Counted from the first letter of the stretch, positions 30,986 to 39,632 are shown. The stretch is DNA of 39,691 bases from Candidatus Bathyarchaeota archaeon (GCA_018397065.1 JAGTRI010000012.1:1-39691), one strand, 5' to 3'. Numbers and translations: made by a program. Notes: generated by a model from the sequence alone, not told the origin.

Positions 30986-32815
30986 ATGAGTGTCGCTAAG
31001 CCTGTAATTGAATATGCCAAAACTATTAAGACTCAGGCTGAGCTTAAACGTTCGGTGGCCACTTTCAGAAGGCTACTTAAATATCATAAACCTTACGTTC
31101 ACATTATAATCCTAGTTTCATTTCTGTGCATTTTGAGATCATACCTTTTCGCTCTTGAACCCATTTACACTTCGCAAATCCTTGACGAAGTCATCATATT
31201 AGGAAAACAGGATCTGTTACTTGACCTTGTATTAAGAATCGTTTTTTCCGTGCTTGGTGTTGGATTGCTGAACTTCGTAATTGCTTATATTCAAGGTTGC
31301 TTTTCGCAAATGATTGCGAGAGACCTAAGAACTGACTTTTATTCTTCGCTTCAAAAAAAGTCGTTTAAGTTTTTCGACACGATGCCTGTGGGAGACTTAG
31401 TTTCAAGGTCAACAATGGACCTACAGGTTGTCAGCGACTTTCTACGTCAGTGGATAAGCATTGTGTCAAATGCTGTTTTTACTATAATAATTGTTTTTTC
31501 GTTCATGTTCTCTGTAAGCCCAGTAATGAGTTTATTAGCCATTTTACCGATGATTCCAATTTTCTATTTTACAACTCAGCTCTGGATTAAAACTATGCCT
31601 TTGTTTAGAAAAATGATGCTTTTGCTTGGTAGGCTAGGAGCATATGTACAACAGAATGTCATAGGCATGAAAGTCGTCAGGATATTTCAAAGAGAACAAG
31701 AAATGGAGGAAGGCTTCAAACAGGTTGAAGAAATATATGTTAACACAGCAATAACTGCCGGTAAAATACAGTCTAAATACATGCCGTCTGCACAGGCAAT
31801 TCTCACCCTTGGTATTACAACTGTTTACGTATATGCAGGATTGTTGATAGCCTCACCTGAAACAACATTTACTATTGGAACTCTCGCGCTTTTCGTAAGG
31901 TACATGATGCGGCTTAGTTTTCCATTACGTGACCTTAGTATGCTTTCAGGATCGTGGGTTAATGCCTCAGCTGGGCTTGACAGGGTTTATGAGATAATAG
32001 ACGCTCCGGTGGAAATTCAAGATCAACCTTACGGAAAAGAATATGTAATTGAAAAAGGCAAAATTGAGTTCCGAAATGTAACATTCGGGTATGTAAAAGA
32101 TAGGCCAGTGTTGAAAAACCTTAACTTCACAGTTCAGCCAGGAGAAAAAATAGCAATTTTAGGAGCAACAGGTTCTGGAAAAACCTCGCTTGTATTCATC
32201 ATTCCAAGATTTTATGAGATTGATTCTGGTGAAATATTAATAGATGGTATCAACATCAAAAGTTTCAAGTTATCTTCATTAAGAAATCAAATTGGACTTG
32301 TGCTACAAGATGTTTTTATTTTCTCAGGTACAATCAAAGACAACATAGCTTTTGGCAAACCAGACGCAACAATGAATGAGGTAATCACTGCAGCCAAACA
32401 AGCGAAAATACATGACTTTATAATATCACTGCCAGAAGGCTACAACACGATTGTTGGTGAAAGAGGCATAACTCTTTCAGGCGGACAAAGGCAAAGACTA
32501 ACCATAGCAAGAGCACTTTTAACTAATCCGAGAATTTTAATTCTTGACGATTCCTTATCCTTTGTTGATGCAAAGACTGAACAGGAAATTCAAGCCGCAA
32601 TCGAGGAGGCTATGAAGGGTAGAACATGCTTCATAATTGCGCAGAGACTTTCAACAATTAAAAATGCTGATAAAATAATGGTCTTGGATAACGGCGAAAT
32701 TGTTGAATTTGGAACTCATGAAGAGCTTATGGCCAAGAGAAAAATATACAGCAAAATCTATCAAACTCAGTTTCTTGAAAAAGCTCCAGAGGAAATCTTG
32801 GATGCAGATGGGTAA
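30986..32815 (+). CDS. Heterodimeric ABC exporter, half with non-catalytic Walker B
   Basis: The 609-residue protein fuses six transmembrane helices (about residues 30-330) with a nucleotide-binding domain. It has Walker A LGATGSGKTS (near 392), signature LSGGQRQRL (near 498) and Walker B ILILDDSLSFVDAKT (near 520). The base after LILD that should be the catalytic Glu is Asp. The partner gene starts six bases downstream. In heterodimers such as TM287/288 the Asp half forms the degenerate ATP site, as here. It would export drugs, lipids or peptides. The substrate is unknown. Confidence 0.93.
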   Translation: MSVAKPVIEYAKTIKTQAELKRSVATFRRLLKYHKPYVHIIILVSFLCILRSYLFALEPIYTSQILDEVIILGKQDLLLDLVLRIVFSVLGVGLLNFVIAYIQGCFSQMIARDLRTDFYSSLQKKSFKFFDTMPVGDLVSRSTMDLQVVSDFLRQWISIVSNAVFTIIIVFSFMFSVSPVMSLLAILPMIPIFYFTTQLWIKTMPLFRKMMLLLGRLGAYVQQNVIGMKVVRIFQREQEMEEGFKQVEEIYVNTAITAGKIQSKYMPSAQAILTLGITTVYVYAGLLIASPETTFTIGTLALFVRYMMRLSFPLRDLSMLSGSWVNASAGLDRVYEIIDAPVEIQDQPYGKEYVIEKGKIEFRNVTFGYVKDRPVLKNLNFTVQPGEKIAILGATGSGKTSLVFIIPRFYEIDSGEILIDGINIKSFKLSSLRNQIGLVLQDVFIFSGTIKDNIAFGKPDATMNEVITAAKQAKIHDFIISLPEGYNTIVGERGITLSGGQRQRLTIARALLTNPRILILDDSLSFVDAKTEQEIQAAIEEAMKGRTCFIIAQRLSTIKNADKIMVLDNGEIVEFGTHEELMAKRKIYSKIYQTQFLEKAPEEILDADG

Positions 32816-32820
32816 ATCTT

Positions 32821-34629
32821 ATGGGTAGTCCTTTTGGAGTCTTTTCGAGATACGAGGAATCAAGAGAAAGAACGGTTCCAGACAGAGTTCTGATTAAAAG
32901 ACTTTATAAATACATTAAGCCGTATAAAAAGAACCTTTTAATCGGCGTTATTACTATTGTTTTAAGTTCAATCACTGGTCTGCTTTCACCTTATCTCCAT
33001 AAAGTGGCTATCGATCAAATAATCTCACCTATAAATCTTTCTGGCTTCCTCTGGTGGATCCCAGTTTTCGTTATCGTAACTCTTTTCAACTATTTGTTGC
33101 AGTATATTCAAGTTTTTCAAATGAGAATTGTCGGTGAACACGTTGTGTCACAGATGAGAGACGAAATGATTTCTAGGCTGCAAAAAATTTCTCTGCGTTA
33201 CTTCTCTGAAGGCGAAATTGGAAGAATAATGTCGAGACCAACGAATGACGCAAACAGAGTAAGAATATTTCTTAGGATGGGTTTAACCGAAATTATTACA
33301 GATGTAGCCTCCATATTAGGCTCATTTGTGGTGATTTTTACTTTAAATGTTAAGCTTGCCTCTTTAGCTGTTGCTATTCTACCAGTTGCTGTCGTATTGT
33401 CATGGATTTTGGGACGATTTTCGAGAAATGCGTACCGAAAGGTCCTTTCAACCTTAGGAGGCTTGACGGCTCAAATAAACGAAAGTCTCTCAGGCATAAA
33501 AGTAATTAAATCCTTTGTTCAAGAAGAAAAAGCAATTAATGAATTTAAGGCCGCCCAAAAGAAAAATGTCGACTCATCAATTAGGGCTATGCTGATTTCG
33601 TCAACATACCAGCCTTTCATCATGTCGATGAGAGTAATCGGATCAGCCTTAATACTTTGGTTCGGCGCTTTAATGGTTATAAATGGCGAAATCACAATTG
33701 GAACTCTAGTTGCTTTTGTCGAATATCAATTCAGCTATTTCATGCCTTTAATGACTCTAGTTGCTCAGTATGATCAATACCAGTCGGCTATGGCTGCCAT
33801 TGAAAGAATGTTTGACCTTATTGACACGAAAATTGAAGTAGAAGATCCTCCAGCAGACAAAGCCATCAGCATAAGAAGAATCGAAGAAGTAAAATTCGAA
33901 AACGTTACATTCGGATATGATCCCAAAAATCCGGTTGTAAAAAATATAAGTTTTGCAATTGAAAAGTCTAAAAAACTTGCGATAGTTGGGCAAACTGGTG
34001 CTGGAAAAAGTACAATCATTAATCTCTTAGCAAGATTCTACGACCCGAATGAAGGAAGGATACTCATTAATGGGCATGACATAAAGGACATAAAAATCTC
34101 GTCTCTTCGTCAACAAATGAACATCGTCCTTCAAGACTCATTTCTTTTCCCAATAAGTATCATGGACAACATTAGATTTGGTAAACCGGAAGCTTCGGAT
34201 GAAGAGGTTATCGAAGCAGCTAAAACTGTTGGCGCTCATGAATTCATAATGAAGCTTCCAGGTGGTTACAACTACATGTTACAAGAAGGCTCATCGAACA
34301 TATCTATAGGTCAAAGGCAACTCATCAGTTTTGCACGAACCCTTTTGATGAATCCTAGGCTCTTAATACTTGATGAGGCTACTTCTAGCATTGATCCCTA
34401 TACCGAACTTGTTGTTCAGAACGCTTTGAAAAAGCTTCTTGAAGATAGACTGGCAATCATAATTGCTCATAGGCTTTCAACCATAAGGCTTTGTGATGAA
34501 ATCATAGTTTTAGAAAATGGAACAATTATTGAAAAAGGGACGCATGCTGAACTTATGAAAAAAGGTGGAATTTACAGTGCGTTCTATCGGATGCAATTCA
34601 GAGAAGAAGAAGGAATAGTTTTAGAGTAA
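32821..34629 (+). CDS. Heterodimeric ABC exporter, half with degenerate signature motif
   Basis: The 602-residue partner has the same six-helix plus nucleotide-binding layout. Walker A VGQTGAGKST (near 389) and Walker B LLILDEATSSIDPYT (near 513, with catalytic Glu) are canonical. The signature reads NISIGQRQ instead of LSGGQ. The degenerate ATP site is therefore made of the first half's Walker B (LDD) plus this signature. The other site, with this half's Walker motifs and the first half's LSGGQ, is fully canonical. The defects fall in one site, so the pair is a real complex. The gene starts six bases after its partner. Confidence 0.93.
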   Translation: MGSPFGVFSRYEESRERTVPDRVLIKRLYKYIKPYKKNLLIGVITIVLSSITGLLSPYLHKVAIDQIISPINLSGFLWWIPVFVIVTLFNYLLQYIQVFQMRIVGEHVVSQMRDEMISRLQKISLRYFSEGEIGRIMSRPTNDANRVRIFLRMGLTEIITDVASILGSFVVIFTLNVKLASLAVAILPVAVVLSWILGRFSRNAYRKVLSTLGGLTAQINESLSGIKVIKSFVQEEKAINEFKAAQKKNVDSSIRAMLISSTYQPFIMSMRVIGSALILWFGALMVINGEITIGTLVAFVEYQFSYFMPLMTLVAQYDQYQSAMAAIERMFDLIDTKIEVEDPPADKAISIRRIEEVKFENVTFGYDPKNPVVKNISFAIEKSKKLAIVGQTGAGKSTIINLLARFYDPNEGRILINGHDIKDIKISSLRQQMNIVLQDSFLFPISIMDNIRFGKPEASDEEVIEAAKTVGAHEFIMKLPGGYNYMLQEGSSNISIGQRQLISFARTLLMNPRLLILDEATSSIDPYTELVVQNALKKLLEDRLAIIIAHRLSTIRLCDEIIVLENGTIIEKGTHAELMKKGGIYSAFYRMQFREEEGIVLE

Positions 34630-34696
34630 AAACGTATAAAAACAATATTCAATGTTTTTAGTAGCAAGATTGCATAGTTCTCGTAAGTTTCTGGTT
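34630..34696. terminator. Convergent gap between ABC operons
   Basis: The 67-base gap between converging genes contains an AT-rich stretch with T-runs on the plus strand (TGTTTTTAG). It likely ends both transcripts. There is no long dyad. Confidence 0.35.
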
Positions 34697-35986
34697 TTAT
34701 TCGTACCTTAATGCTTCTACAGGTTTAAGTTTTGAGGCTCTCCAGGCTGGGTATAATGCGAAGAGAACGCTTGTTGCTATCCCAAAAAAGAAAGCGCCTA
34801 AACAGACCGTTGGTGTTAAAACTGGAGTAATGTTCGATACTACTCTGTTTCCTTGCGCATTAGTTTGGTTTGTTCCACCGCCTATTAAGGGAAAAATGAA
34901 GGTTGTTACGAAATTTGATAGTCCTAACCCGAATACGATGCCGATCGCTGCGCCCACTAGGCCAATTAGCGCAGCTTCACATAGAAAGATGGTCATAACT
35001 GTCTTGTTCTTCATTCCGAGAGATTTCAATATGCCGATTTCTCTGGTTCTCTCAATTACTGAAACAATCATGATGTTCATTATGCCTATTCCTGCAACAA
35101 GTAACGAAATTCCAGCTAAGCCTGCAAGAAGCAGCTGAACCGTTGAGAGAATACTGGAGAAGGTGTTAAGCATAGCAGAAGGGGAGATAACTGTTACTTT
35201 GTCACCGTAAATGTTCTTTATTGAGTCAGTAACAGAGTCTATGGTTGTCTGCTCGCTGTTTACCAGTTGAACTTGGATTTGACTGACTTGGTCGGTTTCG
35301 AAAATCTCTTGCGCAGTTGTAATTGGAATGTAGGCTTGAATGTCTGAGGGTCCGAAAATGCTGATTCCCCCGATTTCTTTAAGGACGCCCACGACATGAA
35401 ATGTGTACCTTTTAACTATTGGTTTGGCAATTGATCCAGTGGTCCAAGTCAGATTAATGTAATCGCCAACTCTAACGAGTATTGTGCCGTTTTTCCAGGG
35501 ATCATAGAGGCGATATCCGAGAATGATGGAGTCATTTGAGGGATTGAGGGGCACTGAACTGTTTTGTAACACAAATGACGTGCTATATATCGTTGAATAT
35601 TCAGTGAAATTTATGCCGACTACCGTAACCGTGTATGTTTTTGTTCCTAGAGAAACGCCAATGGATTTTGATAAAGTTGCAGTTGCCTGTTTAACGCCTG
35701 CTATTTCATCGATGATATAAGTATCATTCAGGGTTAGATATTCTTCTGATCCACTGCCTGCAATTATGCTCGCCAATAATCCTCGCCCTGCCGTCACTGT
35801 CAAGACGTCTAGGGCAAAGCCTCTTTCAAACTGGCTGGTGATTACTATTCTGAACCCTTCGCCTAGTGAAAGTAAGGCGACAATTGCTGCAATGCCTATG
35901 ATGATTCCTAAAGTAGTAAGGGCAGCTCTAAGCTTGCGCAGCTTAATGCCGCCCCATGCGTATGAAAAGATGTCTACGATGTCCAT
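34697..35986 (-). CDS. MacB/FtsX-like ABC permease
   Basis: The protein has the MacB topology: one N-terminal transmembrane helix (about residues 19-43), a large extracellular domain (about 50-270) and three C-terminal helices (LLLAGLAGISLLVAGIGIMN and IGLVGAAIGIVFGLGLSN are two). It works with the ATPase encoded upstream, likely as a mechanotransmission exporter rather than a channel. I chose ATG 35986 because GGAGG (36000-35994 region on the minus strand) sits right before it and the ATPase stop ends one base upstream; the frame from 36001 has no ribosome site. The last residues, AWRASKLKPVEALRYE, are the family's end. Confidence 0.9.
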   Translation of the reverse strand: MDIVDIFSYAWGGIKLRKLRAALTTLGIIIGIAAIVALLSLGEGFRIVITSQFERGFALDVLTVTAGRGLLASIIAGSGSEEYLTLNDTYIIDEIAGVKQATATLSKSIGVSLGTKTYTVTVVGINFTEYSTIYSTSFVLQNSSVPLNPSNDSIILGYRLYDPWKNGTILVRVGDYINLTWTTGSIAKPIVKRYTFHVVGVLKEIGGISIFGPSDIQAYIPITTAQEIFETDQVSQIQVQLVNSEQTTIDSVTDSIKNIYGDKVTVISPSAMLNTFSSILSTVQLLLAGLAGISLLVAGIGIMNIMIVSVIERTREIGILKSLGMKNKTVMTIFLCEAALIGLVGAAIGIVFGLGLSNFVTTFIFPLIGGGTNQTNAQGNRVVSNITPVLTPTVCLGAFFFGIATSVLFALYPAWRASKLKPVEALRYE

Positions 35987-35987
35987 T

Positions 35988-36686
35988 TTAGCTTCCTCCA
36001 TTCATGTTGTTTGTTTCTTCAATTATTTTTCCATCCAATATGCGAACAATGTGCTTAGCTTGTTTAGCAATGTTTGGATCATGCGTAATCATGATAATTG
36101 TGACCCCTCTTTCCTCATTCAACTTCTTAAGAAGAGAAATTAACATGTCAGCTGTCTTTGAGTCGATGTTCCCAGTAGGTTCATCTAACAGGAGAAACCG
36201 CGGATCATTTGCCAAGGCTCTTGCAATAGCTACTCTTTGCTGCTCTCCACCACTTAACTCTGTGGGGTTATGATTTGCGCGTTCACTCAAACCAACCGCC
36301 TTAAGCAATTCAACAGTCTTTTCTTTTCTTTGACGTTTATTAATACCAGCAATCGCAAGTGGAAGCTCGACATTTTCGCTTGCAGTAAGTCTAGGAATTA
36401 AATTGAAAAACTGAAAAACGAAACCTATGCGTCTTCTTAATTCTGCTAGCTGGTCGTCATTTAGTGTAGATACATCAACTCCATCGATGATTACTTTGCC
36501 TTCTGTGGGTCGGTCAAGGGCGCCTATAAGGTTTAAAAGAGTTGACTTTCCAGACCCTGAAGGACCGACAATTGCCATGAAGTCGCCGCTTTCAACTTCT
36601 AGGTTGACACCTCGAAGAGCGTTAACGGGAACTTTTCCTAGCATATAGGTTTTCTGCAAGTTAATTGTTTGAACGACTGGCGCCAA
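35988..36686 (-). CDS. MacB/LolD-like ABC transporter ATP-binding subunit
   Basis: The 232-residue ATPase has Walker A GPSGSGKST (near residue 42), Q-loop FQFFNLIPRLTASENVELPL, signature ELSGGEQQRVAIARAL (near 144), Walker B FLLLDEPTGNID and H-loop ITHDPN. It belongs to the LolD/MacB subgroup (Leu in DEPTGNLD is Ile here). It starts with TTG 36686 after GGGAG and is followed at once by its permease gene. Both are downstream of the PadR gene and likely share its promoter. Confidence 0.92.
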   Translation of the reverse strand: MAPVVQTINLQKTYMLGKVPVNALRGVNLEVESGDFMAIVGPSGSGKSTLLNLIGALDRPTEGKVIIDGVDVSTLNDDQLAELRRRIGFVFQFFNLIPRLTASENVELPLAIAGINKRQRKEKTVELLKAVGLSERANHNPTELSGGEQQRVAIARALANDPRFLLLDEPTGNIDSKTADMLISLLKKLNEERGVTIIMITHDPNIAKQAKHIVRILDGKIIEETNNMNGGS

Positions 36687-36779
36687 TCTTCGAACTCCCT
36701 CTCGCTTTCACAGTTTCACTTAGTCAAACATAGATGGAGTATGAAAACCTTTTTATTGGACAACTGAAGTCGAGGAGCT

Positions 36780-37328
36780 TTAGCTGCTGGCTGTTAGCTT
36801 CTTGTTTATATTTTCGATCTTTTGCGCGGTTTCGTCCAAAACATTGCAGGCTTGCTCTAATGCTTCTTCAGAGAACTTTCGTTCAAGAGTTCCTCCAAGA
36901 TCAAAGATCGCAGTGAAAAGTCGACGCACGGTTTCTCTTATCCTCACTGTTTTTTCAGGAGGAATTTTGAACCACAAAGCACCAAGGAAAGGCGGCGGGA
37001 AAAACTTAGCTTCTTTCCTGAATTCTTGTCTAATCCTCCTTTGTTCTTCGAGAAGATCTATACCCTTTTCCGTAAGCTGGTAACGTTTAAGCCCGCTTTC
37101 ATCAGTCGGCAGTTCCTTCACGTAATTATTGTCTTGCAACCAAGCGAGAAGCGGATAAACAGAACCTGGGCTTGGCTTCCAAAGGCCATTAGTCTTTCTT
37201 TCAATTTCGTCCATTATCTCTGAGCCGGATCTTGGCTTTTCACTTAAAATTTCCAGAACATGATAGCGAATGAATCCCTTAGGCACAACCGCTGTGTGAC
37301 GCATCCAGTGTCTTCTATGTTCGAACAT
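36780..37328 (-). CDS. PadR-family transcriptional regulator
   Basis: The 182-residue protein has a winged helix at residues 15-95: FIRYHVLEILSEKPRSGSEI, then SPGSVYPLLAWLQDNNYVKE and GLKRYQLTEKG. A helical C-terminal dimerisation part (about 110-182) follows. PadR proteins repress exporter or stress genes until a small ligand binds. I chose ATG 37328 (MFEHRRHWMR) because GGTGAT lies eight bases before it; a frame back to 37397 would extend through the operator and TATA box. It heads padR-ATPase-permease and, through the inverted repeat at 37333-37372, very likely represses its own operon. Confidence 0.88.
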   Translation of the reverse strand: MFEHRRHWMRHTAVVPKGFIRYHVLEILSEKPRSGSEIMDEIERKTNGLWKPSPGSVYPLLAWLQDNNYVKELPTDESGLKRYQLTEKGIDLLEEQRRIRQEFRKEAKFFPPPFLGALWFKIPPEKTVRIRETVRRLFTAIFDLGGTLERKFSEEALEQACNVLDETAQKIENINKKLTASS

Positions 37329-37332
37329 TATT

Positions 37333-37378
37333 ATATCACCATTGATATCAATTATGACATCAACAGTGATATTTAAAC
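37333..37378 (-). promoter_or_regulatory. Operator and TATA box of the padR exporter operon
   Basis: ATATCAC (37333-37339) and GTGATAT (37366-37372) form an exact inverted repeat. An exact 12-base palindrome, ATTGATATCAAT (37341-37352), lies inside. On the minus strand a TATA-like TTTAAATATC (37370-37378) abuts the outer arm. The repeat thus covers the region between TATA box and start codon, where a repressor would block polymerase. Confidence 0.65.
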
Positions 37379-37520
37379 TTATCGCTAAAAATCCCAAGAA
37401 TCTCCCTATTAAACTAATAATAGGCGAAAATCAACAAAAATTTTTGACACCTCTCTTAATTTTCGAGATGCAAAATGATTGTCAGCAGTAATAGAGAGTT
37501 GTGAGCCGCCTAAGAAAGTT

Positions 37521-37530
37521 CATAAATATC
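37521..37530 (+). promoter_or_regulatory. TATA box of the GNAT gene
   Basis: CATAAATATC lies 26-29 bases before GTG 37547 and TTG 37550, fitting a leaderless transcript. Confidence 0.45.
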
Positions 37531-37546
37531 AGGTTTCAGATAGCTG

Positions 37547-37999
37547 GTGTTGATAGAATTGTGGAAGGTTGAATTGAAAGATGGTCAAGAGGTAACACTT
37601 AGACCTCCTACAGCGGAGGACGGGGACGCTCTATTCCAAATGTTTTCTTTCATGTCTGATAAGGCTCTTGAATGGAGCATGGCTCCTTACACTATTGACA
37701 TTATACAGAGATGGATTGACAACATTAAGAATTTGATTGCGCTTGTAGCTAATTGGGACAATAGGATAGTTGGTTACGCGGCAATTTACAAGTTTCCTCA
37801 TCCTAGAAGAAGGGGAGTTGGTGATCAGCTCATCAATTTACACCAATATTTTTATAATGTTGGACTTGGAACAGAAATGATGAGGAAACTCATTCAACTC
37901 GCTAAAAAAGAGGGGTTGCACAAAATTGAGATCCACGTCGTAGCAGACAATAAGGTCGCAATCCATCTGTACAAAAAAGTTGGCTTTGAAACTGAGTGA
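37547..37999 (+). CDS. GNAT acetyltransferase, cut short by an in-frame TGA
   Basis: This GCN5-related N-acetyltransferase has the core strands and helices: LRPPTAEDGDALF at the start, NVGLGTEMMRKLIQLAKKEG as the acetyl-CoA binding loop region (near residue 105) and a final HIYKK-like pattern, AIHLYKKVGFETE. The reading stops at TGA 37997-37999, just where the family continues. Reading through gives VSRESFFGTDGKYHDIVRMG, a typical GNAT C-terminal strand, then TAG at 38072-38074. So the gene is probably a recent nonsense mutant or needs read-through. The acceptor substrate is unknown. The start is GTG 37547 or TTG 37550. Confidence 0.8.
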   Translation: MLIELWKVELKDGQEVTLRPPTAEDGDALFQMFSFMSDKALEWSMAPYTIDIIQRWIDNIKNLIALVANWDNRIVGYAAIYKFPHPRRRGVGDQLINLHQYFYNVGLGTEMMRKLIQLAKKEGLHKIEIHVVADNKVAIHLYKKVGFETE

Positions 38000-38074
38000 G
38001 TAAGCAGGGAGTCATTTTTTGGAACTGACGGAAAATATCACGATATAGTTAGAATGGGACTGATATTAGGTTAG

Positions 38075-38201
38075 AGCTTGTTTCATCAAAATGAGAATGG
38101 TTTGTTAGGGAAAACTTGGCTACACCTCAGTGCAGCGAGGTGCAAGTATCCTTTTTATGAACGAAAAACAGAAATCTTGGTTTATCTTTGCATTTTTGAA
38201 G
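38075..38201. other. Intergenic region before the HAD gene
   Basis: No other gene is supported. Frames upstream of ATG 38202 (GTG 38130, ATG 38157) are in frame with the HAD gene but have weak protein character. Confidence 0.3.
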
Positions 38202-38969
38202 ATGTCTGAGTTGAATACGAAAATCGAATCTGTAATCTTTGATTACGGTAACACACTAATTCTTGATCCGTTTCCAGCAATTCTAGAGATGAAGTCGCAA
38301 GAGTTCCAACGCCAATTGATCAAATGCGACTATCGGATTACGTTAACAGATCTTCTTGAAGCATGGGCTAAGGCAAATAGGGAAATTAACCTTCGATTTA
38401 TCTCTCACTTCTGTCAAGAGGAAATTATCATAGAGCAGGCTCTTCAGAGTTTAGGCATGAACGGAAAGGACGCTTCAAAGATCGGCTATGAACTTCTACA
38501 TGTTTATAGGCAAGGATTCAAAGAGAGATTATCTTCTGATCCTAGAAGAAATGAGATAAGGCGGACATTACTCTACATCAAGAGCAAAGGTCTAAAGTTG
38601 GGAGTCCTAAGCAATGAGAGGAAAGATGCCCTCGATTTCGGTCTAACTTGCTATGGCGTAATCGACCTCTTTGATCTAGTATTAAGTTCCGAGGAACTGG
38701 GAATAGAGAAACCCTGTGTAGAAGCCTTCCGTCAAACTCTTGATTTACTTGGTTCAAGCCCTAAGAAGTCTGTTTCAGTTGGAGATGACTCAATTAATGA
38801 TGTGCTTGCACCACAAAAAATTGGGATTAAAACTATTCTGTATGTGCCGCCTCCTGAATTTTCATTTGAGACCAGTTGGAGACACTATCGATATTCCGAA
38901 ATTAACCCAGACTTTGTCATCAAAGACTTTACCGAGCTGGAAAAAATCTTTGACCACCTATTACTATAA
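38202..38969 (+). CDS. HAD-superfamily hydrolase with DxG variant of motif I
   Basis: This haloacid dehalogenase-like hydrolase probably removes phosphate from a small molecule. The order is motif I FDYGNTL (nucleophile Asp14), motif II VLSNE, motif III Lys in GIEKPCVEAF and motif IV VGDDSINDV. The second motif I residue, normally the general acid Asp, is Gly. Some HAD families share this (FDFGNT, FDLGNV), so activity may remain. A helical cap lies between motifs I and II (about residues 20-100). I use ATG 38202 because the fold starts there. GTG 38130 and ATG 38157 would add 24 or 15 residues. The gene is monocistronic. Confidence 0.83.
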   Translation: MSELNTKIESVIFDYGNTLILDPFPAILEMKSQEFQRQLIKCDYRITLTDLLEAWAKANREINLRFISHFCQEEIIIEQALQSLGMNGKDASKIGYELLHVYRQGFKERLSSDPRRNEIRRTLLYIKSKGLKLGVLSNERKDALDFGLTCYGVIDLFDLVLSSEELGIEKPCVEAFRQTLDLLGSSPKKSVSVGDDSINDVLAPQKIGIKTILYVPPPEFSFETSWRHYRYSEINPDFVIKDFTELEKIFDHLLL

Positions 38970-39230
38970 CTAATAAGAAAAGGCTGTAACGTCCATCTTA
39001 GTACAATAGCAAAACAAATACTGAACTTCCAGTATATTCTGTCGTATTGATGATATCAGTTCTAAACCGACCTTCTCTTAGTGCGGCCGGGGGGACCCGT
39101 CGCGTCGGACGCCATGTTCATGGGAATCCCATTAGCGCAACAAAAAGAAATAGGAAAAATCAAGGTTCTTTATAAAAACTTAGGCAACAGTCACAAACAG
39201 TAGTGGTTACCAGCCTACTGGGTGAAAGCC
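38970..39230. other. Intergenic region with a GC-rich patch
   Basis: Most of it is AT-rich and empty. A strikingly GC-rich patch (39080-39112, GCGGCCGGGGGGACCCGTCG and onward) holds a short hairpin GCGTC/GACGC. It resembles no tRNA, 5S or SRP end I can verify. ATTCTGTCGTATTG and other flanks carry no frame. The TATA box for the next gene follows at 39170. Confidence 0.4.
39170..39180 (+). promoter_or_regulatory. TATA box of the RHH gene at 39231
   Basis: CTTTATAAAAA lies about 55 bases before TTG 39231, predicting a start near 39203 and a short leader with GGTGA. Confidence 0.4.
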
Positions 39231-39392
39231 TTGAAAACGGTCAAAGTAAGCGAAGAAACGCATAAGAGACTTTTGAAGTTCACTGGGCAACTGCAGGCCA
39301 AGGAAGGAAAGCGAGAAACCGTTGAGGACGCCATAATATTCTTGCTGGACGAATGTGAGAGCGAAAATGAGGTCAAGGTTGAAAATGGATGA
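39231..39392 (+). CDS. Ribbon-helix-helix DNA-binding protein, 53 residues
   Basis: TTG 39231 opens a 53-codon frame ending TGA 39390-39392. It reads MKTVKVSEETHKRLLKFTGQ, then a lysine-rich turn and RETVEDAIIFLLDEC, the strand-helix-turn-helix of an RHH antitoxin or repressor. GGTGA at 39221-39225 is six bases before the start, which favours TTG 39231 over GTG 39222. The plus-strand gene converges on rubredoxin, with a T-rich gap (39404-39420) between. No toxin gene is visible beside it. Confidence 0.75.
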   Translation: MKTVKVSEETHKRLLKFTGQLQAKEGKRETVEDAIIFLLDECESENEVKVENG

Positions 39393-39408
39393 TAAAGTTT
39401 AGGCTTTT

Positions 39409-39573
39409 TTAGTCCTTTATTTTTCTGAAGGCGTTTTTTGGCGCTCCGCAAATCGGGCACTTCCAATTTTCGGAAAGTTCCTCGAAACTTGTGCTTGGCT
39501 TAATGTTGTTTTCAGGGTCTCCATAATCTGAATCGTAGATAAAACCGCAAACGGAACACTTCCACTTAGCCAT
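39409..39573 (-). CDS. Rubredoxin
   Basis: This 54-residue electron carrier binds a single iron by four cysteines: Cys6 and Cys9 (KCSVCGFIYD) and Cys39 and Cys42 (KCPICGAP). It donates electrons to oxygen-scavenging or superoxide-reducing enzymes, and its presence suits an anaerobe. I chose ATG 39573 (MAKWKCSVCG) because GGAGGAG lies six bases upstream; a frame from 39609 would put this site inside the gene. TATTAAATAG (39622-39632) is a likely TATA box. Confidence 0.93.
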   Translation of the reverse strand: MAKWKCSVCGFIYDSDYGDPENNIKPSTSFEELSENWKCPICGAPKNAFRKIKD

Positions 39574-39621
39574 ACTCAGCTCCTCCAACAAAACCTTACG
39601 GAGTACCATTTGATCCCTTAA

Positions 39622-39632
39622 CTATTTAATAC
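39622..39632 (-). promoter_or_regulatory. TATA box of the rubredoxin gene
   Basis: The minus strand reads AGTATTAAATAG here, about 50-60 bases before ATG 39573. That gives a short leader holding GGAGGAG. Confidence 0.45.

Noticed and set aside
2876-38000. Idea that TGA is recoded as tryptophan or glycine, since four of the five in-frame stops in damaged genes are TGA
   Set aside because: Intact genes such as carA and the aldo/keto reductase end with TGA at the expected length. The damaged genes also carry frameshifts, lost starts or another stop, so decay explains them.
39080-39112. tRNA or SRP RNA gene in the GC-rich patch
   Set aside because: There is no T-loop sequence, no complementary acceptor partner and no extended GC-rich body next to it.
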